Origin: Egerieenecus merdigallinarum
GTDB lineage: Bacteria > Bacillota > Clostridia > Christensenellales > Aristaeellaceae
Length of the DNA stretch: 64,000 bases
Direction: 5' to 3'
Assembly: GCA_018711985.1 (NCBI GenBank)
Contig: DVHS01000122.1
Coordinates: forward strand, 1-64,000
A program made the translations under genes and the position numbers. Shown in pieces: positions 27,023-35,748 of the stretch (the stretch's first letter is position 1; the number at the start of each line of letters is the position of its first letter). The notes beneath the pieces are model-generated. The model searched no databases and had not been told where the DNA came from. It saw nothing but the letters and a program-made list of their open reading frames with translations.

Positions 27023-27856
27023 ATGCGATTTACCAAGATGCAGGGAATCGGTAACGATTATATTTATGTGAACTGCTTTGAGGAAACCGTGCGGGAACCA
27101 GAACGCCTGGCGGTGGAGATGAGCCGGGCGCATTATGGCGTGGGCGCCGACGGTTTGGTGCTGATTGGCCCCAGTGATGTGGCGGATTTTTCCATGCGCA
27201 TTTTTAACAGCGACGGCAGCGAATCCGAAATGTGCGGGAACGCCTGCCGCTGCATTGGCAAATATGTTTATGAGCGCGGCCTGACGGACAAAACCAACGT
27301 GACCCTGATGACCCAGGCCGGGCTGAAAGAATTGGAGCTGCGGGTCCGGGCCGGCTGCGTGGAGACGGTTCGCGTGGATATGGGCGGCCCGGAGCTGGAT
27401 CCCCGGCGCATTCCCGTGCGCCTGCCCGGGGAAGTGGTGCTCAATTATCCCCTGACGGTGGGGGGATTCAACTGGCGCATCCATTGCGTTTCCATGGGCA
27501 ATCCCCATTGCGTGGTGTTCGTGGATGAGCCGGATACGCTTGAGCTGCCGCTTCTGGGCCCCCTGCTGGAGCATGAGGCGGTTTTCCCCAACCGGACCAA
27601 TGTGGAGTTTGCTAAGGTGGTCCGCCGGGACCATATCCGCATGCGCGTGTGGGAGCGGGGAGCGGGAGAAACCCTGGCCTGTGGTACGGGGGCCTGCGCC
27701 ACGCTGGTCGCGGCGGTGCTCACCGGCCGCGCGGACCGGAAGGCAACCCTGGAGCTTACCGGCGGCCGCCTGGAAGTGGAGTGGTCTCCAGAGGACAATC
27801 ATGTGTACCAGACCGGACCTGCCGCCTTTGTGTTTGACGGCGTCTGGCCGGATTGA
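27023..27856 (+). CDS. dapF: Diaminopimelate epimerase
   Basis: 277 residues. Converts LL- to meso-diaminopimelate for lysine and peptidoglycan. Both catalytic cysteines are seen: first in SDGSESEMCGNACRCIGKYV, second in LACGTGACATLVAAV. N-terminus FTKMQGIGNDYIYVNC is the family signature. ATG 27023 has SD GGGGAGGGGAG. Its stop overlaps an ATG at 27856 and lies just ahead of the dapL start, so the two genes are one transcript for the last steps of the aminotransferase DAP pathway. Confidence 0.97.
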   Translation: MRFTKMQGIGNDYIYVNCFEETVREPERLAVEMSRAHYGVGADGLVLIGPSDVADFSMRIFNSDGSESEMCGNACRCIGKYVYERGLTDKTNVTLMTQAGLKELELRVRAGCVETVRVDMGGPELDPRRIPVRLPGEVVLNYPLTVGGFNWRIHCVSMGNPHCVVFVDEPDTLELPLLGPLLEHEAVFPNRTNVEFAKVVRRDHIRMRVWERGAGETLACGTGACATLVAAVLTGRADRKATLELTGGRLEVEWSPEDNHVYQTGPAAFVFDGVWPD

Positions 27857-27879
27857 TGAAAATAGAGGAGGATGCTATT

Positions 27880-29109
27880 TTGCTGCGCGTCAACGATAAT
27901 TTCCAGAAACTGCCTGGTTCCTACCTGTTTGCGGAGGTAGCCCGGCGGGTGAAGGTTTACCAGGAGGCACATCCCGACCGGGAGATCATCCGCCTGGGCA
28001 TCGGCGATGTGACCAAGCCCCTGGTGCCTGCGGTGGTGGAGGCCATGCATCAGGCAGTGGAGGAAATGGGCCACGAGGAGACCTTCCACGGCTATGGCCC
28101 GGACTTTGGCTACGACTTTCTGATTAACGCCATTCGCCAGGGCGACTATGCCTCCCGCGGGGTAGAGGTGGCCTATGACGAGGTGTTCATCTCCGACGGG
28201 GCCAAGTGCGACGTGGGCAACATTCAGGAGCTGTTCAGCCAGGATGCGGTGATCGCCGTTACGGACCCGGTCTATCCCGTCTATGTGGATTCCAATGCCA
28301 TGGCCGGCCGTGCCGGGGATTATGTGGGGGACCGCTGGAGCAGGCTGGTCTACTTGCCCTGCAATGCGGAGAATGGCTTTGTGCCGCCACTGCCTGACAA
28401 GCCGGTGGACGTGGTGTATCTGTGTTACCCCAATAATCCCACCGGCACCGTGCTCACCAAGGCACAGCTGAAGGTGTTTGTGGACTGGGCCAAGGAGAAC
28501 GGTGCCATCATCATTTATGACGCGGCTTATCGTGCCTATGTGACCAATCCCGAAATCCCGCTGAGCATTTATGAGGTGGAGGGTGCCCGGGATGTGGCCA
28601 TCGAATGCAACTCCTTCAGCAAGACAGCCGGGTTTACGGGCACCCGCTGCGCATATACGGTAGTGCCCCATGAAGTATGCGGCCTGGGCGCCAAGGGCGA
28701 AAAGGTCAGCCTTAACGACATGTGGAAGCGCCGCATGGCTACCAAGTTCAACGGCGTGAGCTATCCCGTGCAGCGGGGCGCCGCGGCGGTGTACACCCCC
28801 CAGGGCCAGGCACAGATCAAGGAGGTCATCGCCAGCTATATGGAGAATGCCCGCCTGATCCGGGAAAGCCTGCAGGCCAAGGGCTTTGACGTGTATGGCG
28901 GTACCGACGCGCCATATATCTGGCTGAAAACCCCCGGGAACATGGACAGCTGGACTTTCTTTGACAAGCTGCTGGCGGAGTGCAACATCGTGGGGACTCC
29001 CGGTGCGGGCTTTGGCCCCAGCGGCGAGGGATATTTCCGCCTGACGGCGTTTAACACCCGGGAAAAGACCTTGCAGGCCATGGAACGGGTAAAGCAGTGG
29101 CAGATTTGA
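27880..29109 (+). CDS. dapL: LL-diaminopimelate aminotransferase
   Basis: 409 residues, PLP-dependent class I/II aminotransferase. Start placed at TTG 27880 (MLRVNDNFQKLPGSYLFAEV) because GAGGAGG is nine bases upstream and the protein then begins where DapL homologues do; the ATG at 27856 that overlaps dapF has no SD. PLP lysine is in ECNSFSKTAGFTGTR (about residue 250); YPNNPTGTVL and YDAAYRAY are further cofactor contacts. Converts tetrahydrodipicolinate directly to LL-DAP, bypassing succinylated or acetylated intermediates. Paired with dapF. Confidence 0.95.
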   Translation: MLRVNDNFQKLPGSYLFAEVARRVKVYQEAHPDREIIRLGIGDVTKPLVPAVVEAMHQAVEEMGHEETFHGYGPDFGYDFLINAIRQGDYASRGVEVAYDEVFISDGAKCDVGNIQELFSQDAVIAVTDPVYPVYVDSNAMAGRAGDYVGDRWSRLVYLPCNAENGFVPPLPDKPVDVVYLCYPNNPTGTVLTKAQLKVFVDWAKENGAIIIYDAAYRAYVTNPEIPLSIYEVEGARDVAIECNSFSKTAGFTGTRCAYTVVPHEVCGLGAKGEKVSLNDMWKRRMATKFNGVSYPVQRGAAAVYTPQGQAQIKEVIASYMENARLIRESLQAKGFDVYGGTDAPYIWLKTPGNMDSWTFFDKLLAECNIVGTPGAGFGPSGEGYFRLTAFNTREKTLQAMERVKQWQI

Positions 29110-29205
29110 CCGCGTGGGCAGGCCGCCTGGCCTGAAACGCACAAAATACAGTGACCCCCGGGCGTCCGGTGACGTTCCTGGGGAGAATGCAATACGGAGG
29201 CAAGT

Positions 29206-30480
29206 ATGGTACATACCATTGTGGGCGCAAACTGGGGCGACGAAGGCAAGGGAAAGGTAACCGACCTGCTGGCGGAAAAGAGCGACATCGTGGTGCGTTT
29301 CCAGGGTGGCGCCAACGCCGGGCACACCATCATCAACGAATATGGTAAATTTGCGCTGCATCTGCTGCCGTCCGGGGTGTTCCATCCCCACATTGTGAAC
29401 ATCATCGGACCTGGGGTGGCGCTGAACATTGAGGCCCTGCTCAAGGAACTGGAAAGCGTAACTTCCCGTGGCGTTCCCACGCCCAAGCTGCTCATCAGCG
29501 ACCGGGCGCAGGTGATGATGCCTTACCATGTGGATTTTGACAAATATGAGGAGGAGCGGCTGGGCAAGCAGTCCTTTGGCTCCACCAAGTCGGGCATTGC
29601 GCCCTTCTACAGCGACAAATATGCCAAGGTGGGCATCCAGGTGTGCCAGCTCTATGACGAGGAGATGCTCCGTGAGCGTCTGAAGATTGCCCTGGTGAAG
29701 AAGAATGCCCTGCTGGAGGGCCTGTACCACAAGCCGCCCATTGACCTGGAAGAGCTGGTGGCCAAGCTCAAGGTCCTGGCGGAGAAGATCCGCCCCATGG
29801 TGTGCGACACCACCCTGTACCTGCATAAAGCCAACAAGGAGGGGAAAGTGATCCTCCTGGAGGGCCAGCTGGGTTCTCTGCGGGACCCGGATCATGGCAT
29901 TTACCCGTACACCACCTCTTCCTCTCCCCTGGCGGGTTATGGCTGCGTGGGCGCGGGCGTATCCCCCCGGGACATGACGGATATTTACTGCGTTACCAAG
30001 GCATACTCCAGCGCGGTGGGCGCGGGTCCCTTTGTGGTGCGGCTCACCGGACCGGAGGGGGATGAGCTGCGCCGCCGGGGCGGCGATGCGGGCGAGTTTG
30101 GCGCCACCACCGGACGCGCCCGGGACGTGGGCTGGTTTGACTGCGTGGCTACCCGTTATGGGGTGATGGTGCAGGGCGCCACCGAAGTGGTGCTAACCAA
30201 CCTGGACGTGCTGGGCTACCTGGATGAAATCCCCGTCTGCGTGGCCTATGAAGTGGATGGCCAGCAAATCACCGATTTCCCCGATACTCCCCGACTCCTG
30301 CGCTGCAAGCCCGTGTATGACAAGCTGCCGGGCTGGAAGTGCGACATCCGCGGCATACGCAATTATGCGGAGCTGCCGGAGAACTGCCGCAAGTATGTGG
30401 AATTTATCGAGGCGCAGGTGGGCGCGCCCATCCATATGGTGTCCAATGGCCCCCGCCGGGAGGATATTCTCTACCGGTAA
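29206..30480 (+). CDS. purA: Adenylosuccinate synthetase
   Basis: 424 residues. GTP-binding loop GANWGDEGKGKVTDLL near the N-terminus, IMP-binding FQGGANAGHTI, and downstream YPYTTSSSPLAGYGCVGAGV and GATTGRARDVGWFDCVATRY. First committed step from IMP to AMP. ATG 29206 with SD CGGAGG. Separated from dapL by 96 bases in which I see no convincing promoter or terminator. Confidence 0.96.
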   Translation: MVHTIVGANWGDEGKGKVTDLLAEKSDIVVRFQGGANAGHTIINEYGKFALHLLPSGVFHPHIVNIIGPGVALNIEALLKELESVTSRGVPTPKLLISDRAQVMMPYHVDFDKYEEERLGKQSFGSTKSGIAPFYSDKYAKVGIQVCQLYDEEMLRERLKIALVKKNALLEGLYHKPPIDLEELVAKLKVLAEKIRPMVCDTTLYLHKANKEGKVILLEGQLGSLRDPDHGIYPYTTSSSPLAGYGCVGAGVSPRDMTDIYCVTKAYSSAVGAGPFVVRLTGPEGDELRRRGGDAGEFGATTGRARDVGWFDCVATRYGVMVQGATEVVLTNLDVLGYLDEIPVCVAYEVDGQQITDFPDTPRLLRCKPVYDKLPGWKCDIRGIRNYAELPENCRKYVEFIEAQVGAPIHMVSNGPRREDILYR

Positions 30481-30516
30481 CCATACAGTTGCCCCAGCAC
30501 AAAAGGATGAGAACCC

Positions 30517-31314
30517 ATGACCATTATTGATACCCATGCCCATATTTATCCCGATGCCATTGCCCTGAAAGCGGCGGCGTCCATCGGCAAATTCTACGAT
30601 ATTCCCATGGATCTGGACGGTACCGTGGATACGCTTCTGCGCCACGGGGATCAGGCGGGGATTGACCGCTTTCTGGTGCAGTCGGTGGCGGTAACCTGGG
30701 AAAGAGCCCATTCCATTAACGATTTCATTGCCCGCAGCGTGAACGAACACCCGGACCGCTTCGTGGGCTTTGGAGCCATGCACCCCGACCATCCCGAAAT
30801 GGAAAAGGAACTGGACCGTATTCTTTCCCTGGGCCTGAAAGGTGTGAAGCTGCACCCGGATTTCCAGCACTTCTGCCTGGATGATCCCAATGCGGTAAAG
30901 CTCTTTGAGGCCATGGCGGAGCGGAACCTGGCGCTCCTGGTGCATACGGGAGACAAGCGCTATCCTTACAGCCAGCCTGAGCGCATGGCCCGGGCGCTGG
31001 ACCGCGTGCCTCGCCTGCGGGCCATATGCGCGCACCTGGGCGGCTGGTCCGTATGGAGCGATGCGTGGAAGATTCTGGCCGGACGGGGGAACGTGTGGGT
31101 GGATACCTCTTCCAGCCTGTATGCCCTGTCACCGGAGGAGGCTGTGAAGGTCATCCATCGCTACGGTGCCAGCCGGGTGTTCTTTGGCACTGATTATCCC
31201 ATGTGGAAGCCCGAGGAGGAGCTTGTGCGTTTCCGGGCGCTACCGTTGACGCCGGAAGAGCAGGAAATGATTCTCCATAAAAATTTCGAGCATTTCCTGG
31301 CCCAGGGTGTCTAA
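30517..31314 (+). CDS. Metal-dependent amidohydrolase (Amidohydro_2 family)
   Basis: 265 residues, TIM-barrel amidohydrolase. Metal/catalytic residues: HxH in IIDTHAHIYPDA, a lysine-His pair in LGLKGVKLHPDFQ, LLVHTGDKRYPY, RAICAHLGGW, and Asp in FFGTDYPMWKPEEE. This pattern fits the family of aromatic-acid decarboxylases, lactonases and isoprenoid-like hydrolases (PF04909), so either hydrolysis or decarboxylation is possible; substrate unknown. ATG 30517, 36 bases after purA, probably same transcript; ended by the hairpin at 31354. Confidence 0.88.
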   Translation: MTIIDTHAHIYPDAIALKAAASIGKFYDIPMDLDGTVDTLLRHGDQAGIDRFLVQSVAVTWERAHSINDFIARSVNEHPDRFVGFGAMHPDHPEMEKELDRILSLGLKGVKLHPDFQHFCLDDPNAVKLFEAMAERNLALLVHTGDKRYPYSQPERMARALDRVPRLRAICAHLGGWSVWSDAWKILAGRGNVWVDTSSSLYALSPEEAVKVIHRYGASRVFFGTDYPMWKPEEELVRFRALPLTPEEQEMILHKNFEHFLAQGV

Positions 31315-31353
31315 GCGCCGCTGCCATGGAAAAGAAAGCATAAAAAAGTTTTT

Positions 31354-31384
31354 GAGCCCTGATCCGATTGTTGGATCAGGGCTC
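31354..31384. terminator. Bidirectional terminator between amidohydrolase and GH106-like gene
   Basis: Perfect 12-base stem GAGCCCTGATCC / GGATCAGGGCTC. On the minus strand it is followed by T5 and T6 runs, so it best serves the minus-strand GH106-like transcript; the plus side has only ATTTAT. Confidence 0.85.
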
Positions 31385-31530
31385 AATTTATGGGGTGTCA
31401 AAGATTTTCGGCAGGTGCCGGAGGAGCCGCAGCCCCTCCGGCCTTCCGTTGCATTGGGGAAACGATGACGCTTGCCAAATCAACCCTTTGCAAACTTGGA
31501 CAGCTTGCCATTGGACGAATGTACTCCCGA
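31385..31530 (-). repeat. Dispersed intergenic repeat, copy B (minus orientation)
   Basis: Lies between the GH106-like stop and its terminator. The plus strand has GGTGCCGGAGGAGCCGCAGC, against GGTGTCGGAGGGGCCGCAGC in the reverse complement of copy A at 43.7 kb (18 of 20 identical), preceded by a GTCAAAGATTTTC segment matching GTCCAAAAGCCTTT. Upper limit of the element is uncertain. Confidence 0.6.
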
Positions 31531-31573
31531 TCCATCTGACGCGCATGTGCACGCAGGGAAACAGGCAGGGCGC

Positions 31574-34500
31574 TTACGGGGCTTCCTCAATCGTGGGTGC
31601 GGAGCGCAGTCCCAGGGGAATGACACGGTAGTTGTCTGTCCAGCGGTTGCCTTTGGTGCGCCAGGCATCGGGGCCAATCCACTTGTCCGCGTCGTCCGCC
31701 TTGTGCAGGGGCCCGAAGGCATTCTCCCGGTGCCCCAGTACCGTAAGGGCCAGCTCATGCCTGCCCGGAACCACGTCCAGCACAAGCTGATAGGGCGGAT
31801 AAACGATGTAGCCCACATCCTGGCCGTCCAGCATCACGCGGATGGCCGCGCCCGTGTAGTGGGGGGCTGTGATCCGCAGCTTGGTGCCGGAGCATTCCAC
31901 AGGAATGTGCCAGGTGACATTACCCGAGTAGTGGGGCAACCCTTGCCGGGTTACATCCCCAAAGCCCAGCATTTCCGCCTTGGGAACCAGGCAGCGGTAA
32001 GAGCCTTGGAGCGTTACGCCGAAGTCTCCCAGCAGATAGCACCACTCCAGGCCGTCCCGCCGGTCAAAGGGCAAAGTAACTTCCAGCTGGTTTTCACCCG
32101 CATGCAGCCCGGGCAGGGCAACGGTACCGATGCACTTGTCCACAAACCAGCCGTCCACCGGGGCCTGCACTTCCTGACCGTTCAGGCGGATGGTGGCGCT
32201 GCCGGCATCCTCCAGGGCCAGGTGAGTGCCCTCCACCGGGCATGCCGCGTGGATGGTGAAGCGCAGCCGGGCCGTGTGGTCAATGGTCGTTTCGGGCACG
32301 CACCAGGGCTGCGTTACGGCGCCTTGACGGCTGGGCCAGCCGAGGGTTTTCCGCAGGACGTTATCCGCCCGCAACAGCTCCTGCGCCGGGCGATAAGGCT
32401 CCTGGTCCAGGGCAAACTCCGCCACGTCCAGCAGCAGCGCGTTGGGCTCGCTGAGGGTATAGGGCACCAGTTCCGGAAGAGCCAGGGCCTTCCAGTCAGG
32501 TTCCGGAGCCGCTTGGGGCGCCGGGAGCGCCTGGGTATGGTCGAAGCGGAGCAGCAGGCTGTCGTAATCGTAAAGCGTGGCACGCACTTGGGTCTGGCTT
32601 CCCTGATGGCTGAAGTGCGCGGGCAGGATATTGCCGGTTCGCGTATCATAAACGCGCACGGTATAATTTCCCTGCAAAGTGATGGTGATTTCCTGGCGCT
32701 TGGACACATCGGGGTTATAGGGCAGTCCGCCATGGGCGATAAAGAGCCACAGCCCGTCCCCATCCCGGCGGAGCTGATGCAGCAGGTTTTCCGTGCGGGT
32801 GCCGTTCTTGTTGCGAAGCTCCACCATGCGCACCGGACGCAGGGCTTCCAGCACCGCCTCCCGGGCGAAGGGTACCTGCAATGCGGCCTGATACAGCGCC
32901 TGGCCGCGCTTGCTGGGACGCGCGTCCTCCAGCTGGGGGGCATTGCCCAGGAAGATCAGCCGGCCGCCGGCCGCCTGGAAGGCCTCCAGGCGCTCCAGGG
33001 TGGTAGCGCGCAGGGTTTCACAGCCGGGGACAAGAATGGCGTCATAGGCCATTTCGCCCACCTGCAGGGGCGCTCCGCCCTGGGCGCACTGGGAGGGCAG
33101 CAGAGATTCGCAGATAAAGTCAAAGTCAATGCCGCCCAGCAGCAGCCAGCGGGTGATATTCTGGAACTGATCCTCCAGCTGCTGACGGATGCCGTGGGTC
33201 TGTTCCTCAGGGCCCCAGTGGAGCCAATAGCTCTCTATGGGATGAATCACACCCACGCGCACCAGGGGCTTGCCCCGGGTCATGGCGGCGTTCACCCGGG
33301 CAAAGTGATCCTCCACCAGGGAATAGGAGGACCACCAGGGAGACTGATAATTGATGGAGGCGGGGTAGTCCCGCTTGGCTTCGCCCTTCATGGATACCCA
33401 GGACAGATGGGGTACCCGTACCGTAACGCCCAGGGCGGCCTGCCAGTCCCCGTGGAGCTTGTGTCCCCGGAAGTCAAAGGCCCAGCCGGTGACGCCATAG
33501 AGTTCGCTGAGCATGCCCGGACGTCCATACTGGTGCACGGCGGACTGTGCCTGCTTGGCGGTGGTGAACTCCCACCAGCCGCAGAGCATGTCTATGCCCG
33601 GCAGCTGGAAGCTACGGTAGGAGCGCATGGCCTCCCCCAGAACGGAAGTCTGGCTCAGTAGCGTGGGCTCTTCATTCATGTGGCCGGTGAGCATCAGCCC
33701 ATGCTTGGCGCACCATTCGCCGCACTGATCCGCAAAGGCGGAGGCGAAGCGCTCGGCAATGTGGTCGTGATAATGGTACCGTATCAGGGAAACCTGGCCG
33801 TCCGGTAATTCCCAGATGAGTTCGGGCAGGTGCGCCAGAAGATCCTCGCCCCAGGCCTGACGGAACGTGTCCGGCACATCGTCCGACCAGGGAAGAATCA
33901 CATCCTTGGCATCCGCGGCAAAGCCCAGGCAGCTCTTGCGGGAGAACTGCGGCTCATCGGTGAAAATGGCGGGGACCAGGCCGCCGAAATCCTTTCCCAC
34001 TGCTTGGAGATAGCGCTCGTGGGTCATCTCCAGGAACCGGCGGATAGCCTCAGGGTCCAGGGTGTTTACATAGGTTTGGTTATTATACCAGGGGTTGGGC
34101 AGATCCGTTTCCACATAGGCATACCATTTCCGCCCCTGGGCCTCCGCCTGGGGATCGATGCGCACGGCGCGCTGCAGGCAGCCATTGCTGTCCAGGGTGA
34201 TATCATAGCAGGCCAGCAAACGGCCGCTATCCGAGCGGGTGGGATTGCCGGACATTTCGTGGCTGGCTTTGCCGGTCTGCTGCTCACCGTAGGGATTCGC
34301 CGTGAACAGCAGGTGCCGGGCACGATAACGCTGCTCTTTGGTTACCATTCCTCCCGCGGCGCCGGAGGGCCAACGGTCCTCATCGTAGAGCCAGGCCAGC
34401 ATGTGCTCCTTGCGGCATTTTTCCACACAGGCCTGAATCAGCTCCATGAATTCGTCGCTCAGGTAGGGCGTAGCCATGCCGGTGCGCACATGCATATGGG

Positions 34501-34663
34501 CGCCGCCCATGCCCATTTCCTTGAGCACGTCCAGCTGACGCAGCAGTTCCTCACGCTCCAGCTTGCAGTTCCAGGCCCAGAAGGGCGCGGCACGGTATTC
34601 GCTGCCAGGATGGCGGAATAATGCTTCGGAAAGCGTAGGCTTTTCATTTTCCGGGTACAGCAT
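31574..34663 (-). CDS. GH106-like glycosyl hydrolase (alpha-L-rhamnosidase-like), uncharacterised subgroup
   Basis: 1029 residues. The N-terminus (FRHPGSEYRAAPFWAWNC, LEREELLRQLDVLKEMGMGG, MLAWLYDEDRWPSGAAGG) is the signature of GH106-like TIM-barrel enzymes; further pieces are LVPAIFTDEPQFSRKS and YHYHDHIAERFASAFADQCG. The middle has a GATase-like beta-galactosidase-trimerisation type segment (GGRLIFLGNAPQLEDARPSK) and the C-terminal 250 residues are beta-sandwich carbohydrate-binding-like domains (LRFTIHAACPVEGTHLALED). Catalytic acids are likely in FTDEPQ and in the barrel core but cannot be proved by eye. No signal peptide. The family releases rhamnose from pectin-like glycans; many members have unknown specificity. 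Divergent from an AraC regulator. Confidence 0.8.
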   Translation of the reverse strand: MLYPENEKPTLSEALFRHPGSEYRAAPFWAWNCKLEREELLRQLDVLKEMGMGGAHMHVRTGMATPYLSDEFMELIQACVEKCRKEHMLAWLYDEDRWPSGAAGGMVTKEQRYRARHLLFTANPYGEQQTGKASHEMSGNPTRSDSGRLLACYDITLDSNGCLQRAVRIDPQAEAQGRKWYAYVETDLPNPWYNNQTYVNTLDPEAIRRFLEMTHERYLQAVGKDFGGLVPAIFTDEPQFSRKSCLGFAADAKDVILPWSDDVPDTFRQAWGEDLLAHLPELIWELPDGQVSLIRYHYHDHIAERFASAFADQCGEWCAKHGLMLTGHMNEEPTLLSQTSVLGEAMRSYRSFQLPGIDMLCGWWEFTTAKQAQSAVHQYGRPGMLSELYGVTGWAFDFRGHKLHGDWQAALGVTVRVPHLSWVSMKGEAKRDYPASINYQSPWWSSYSLVEDHFARVNAAMTRGKPLVRVGVIHPIESYWLHWGPEEQTHGIRQQLEDQFQNITRWLLLGGIDFDFICESLLPSQCAQGGAPLQVGEMAYDAILVPGCETLRATTLERLEAFQAAGGRLIFLGNAPQLEDARPSKRGQALYQAALQVPFAREAVLEALRPVRMVELRNKNGTRTENLLHQLRRDGDGLWLFIAHGGLPYNPDVSKRQEITITLQGNYTVRVYDTRTGNILPAHFSHQGSQTQVRATLYDYDSLLLRFDHTQALPAPQAAPEPDWKALALPELVPYTLSEPNALLLDVAEFALDQEPYRPAQELLRADNVLRKTLGWPSRQGAVTQPWCVPETTIDHTARLRFTIHAACPVEGTHLALEDAGSATIRLNGQEVQAPVDGWFVDKCIGTVALPGLHAGENQLEVTLPFDRRDGLEWCYLLGDFGVTLQGSYRCLVPKAEMLGFGDVTRQGLPHYSGNVTWHIPVECSGTKLRITAPHYTGAAIRVMLDGQDVGYIVYPPYQLVLDVVPGRHELALTVLGHRENAFGPLHKADDADKWIGPDAWRTKGNRWTDNYRVIPLGLRSAPTIEEAP

Positions 34664-34693
34664 ACAACATTGTCTCCTTTCATCCGTTAGTGC

Positions 34694-34723
34694 TTGACAT
34701 CATCATAGCACTGCGGGTAAGAT
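34694..34723 (+). promoter_or_regulatory. Promoter of the AraC-family regulator
   Basis: TTGACA (34694-34699), 18-base spacer, TAAGAT (34718-34723); start codon 54 bases downstream. The 113-base divergent region must also hold the promoter for the GH106-like gene, which I could not define. Confidence 0.65.
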
Positions 34724-34776
34724 AAACATACACCCGATATTTGCTGGATTATGAACTTTTTAGGGGGTATTTTCAC

Positions 34777-35697
34777 ATGACGGTGCAGCATCCGCTGAAA
34801 CTTCAGGAGGCAGCGTTTCTGGATGAAAGCAAGGTTTGCCTCATGCGGGCGGATAGCCAGGAGACGGATCTGCATGAGCATGAATTCCTGGAGCTGACGT
34901 ATGTCACCCGCGGGAGCGCCCAGCATCAGCTGGGCGCGGCGGTCATGGAGCTGCATGCGGGGGATTATTTTCTGGTGGATCTGGGGAGCTTGCACAGCTA
35001 CCGCAACGGCCAGGGACTGGAGGTTATCAACTGCCTGTTTTCACCGGCATACGTGGACCGGGCGCTGGTGCACTGCCCGTCGCTTGCCACGCTCCTTTCC
35101 ACGGATATGCGCCAGTTTGGCGCGCCGGTGGTGAGCCCGGCGGACCGGGTGTTTCATGACAGCAATGGGGATATCCTGCGCCTGATGGAAGCCATGGAGC
35201 GGGAGTACGCCCAGCGGGCTGTGGGCTACCTGGAGATGATACGCTGCCACCTGATTCAGGTGCTGGTGCGTACCATCCGCTCGGCGGCTGTGGGCGGGTT
35301 TGCGGCCCGGCGGCATCCGGCCATTGCGGCTGCGGTGGATGCGCTGCGGGCCTCCTATGCGCAGCCCTTCTCCCTGGCCCGCCTCAGCCAGCAGCTGGGC
35401 TATACGCCCCAGTACCTCAGCCGCCTGTTCCATCAGGAAATGGGCCAAAGCCTGAGCACCTATTTGCAGCGCCTGCGGGTGGAGGCCAGCTGCCAACGGC
35501 TGCTGGCCAGCCGGGATACGGTTTCATCCATCGCCCAGGCGGTGGGCTATACGGACCTGAAACACTTTACGGCGGTATTCCGCAGGCATATGGGCATGAC
35601 GCCCCGGGCCTTCCGCAGCCGTATGACCGCCGGAACGGCCAAGACCTGGGAAGGACAGAAAAAAGCCGCGGATGTACCGCAGGGCCAGGGAGAGTGA
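34777..35697 (+). CDS. AraC-family transcriptional regulator with cupin sensor domain
   Basis: 306 residues. N-terminal cupin domain (LHEHEFLELTYVTRGSAQHQ, MELHAGDYFLVDLGSLHSYR), C-terminal double HTH (PFSLARLSQQLGYTPQYLSR, VSSIAQAVGYTDLKHFTAVF, HMGMTPRAFRSRM). This is the arabinose/melibiose-type arrangement: sugar bound by the cupin, DNA by the HTH. ATG 34777 follows AGGGGG. Divergent from the GH106-like glycosidase, so it most likely activates that gene in response to its released sugar; this is inference from position. Confidence 0.92.
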   Translation: MTVQHPLKLQEAAFLDESKVCLMRADSQETDLHEHEFLELTYVTRGSAQHQLGAAVMELHAGDYFLVDLGSLHSYRNGQGLEVINCLFSPAYVDRALVHCPSLATLLSTDMRQFGAPVVSPADRVFHDSNGDILRLMEAMEREYAQRAVGYLEMIRCHLIQVLVRTIRSAAVGGFAARRHPAIAAAVDALRASYAQPFSLARLSQQLGYTPQYLSRLFHQEMGQSLSTYLQRLRVEASCQRLLASRDTVSSIAQAVGYTDLKHFTAVFRRHMGMTPRAFRSRMTAGTAKTWEGQKKAADVPQGQGE

Positions 35698-35727
35698 GCC
35701 TCCCGGGCCGCGGGCATCCACGGCTTT
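35659..35727 (-). terminator. Terminator of the pyrophosphatase gene
   Basis: On the minus strand a long imperfect stem (AAAGCCGTGGATG ... CATCCGCGGCTTT) ends in T6. It overlaps the last 39 bases of the convergent AraC gene. Confidence 0.65.
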
Positions 35728-35748
35728 GCGTTTCATATGGCTTTGTGC

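Noticed and set aside
27799..29895. 698-codon minus-strand frame opposite dapL-purA
   Set aside because: Shadow of two well-identified genes.
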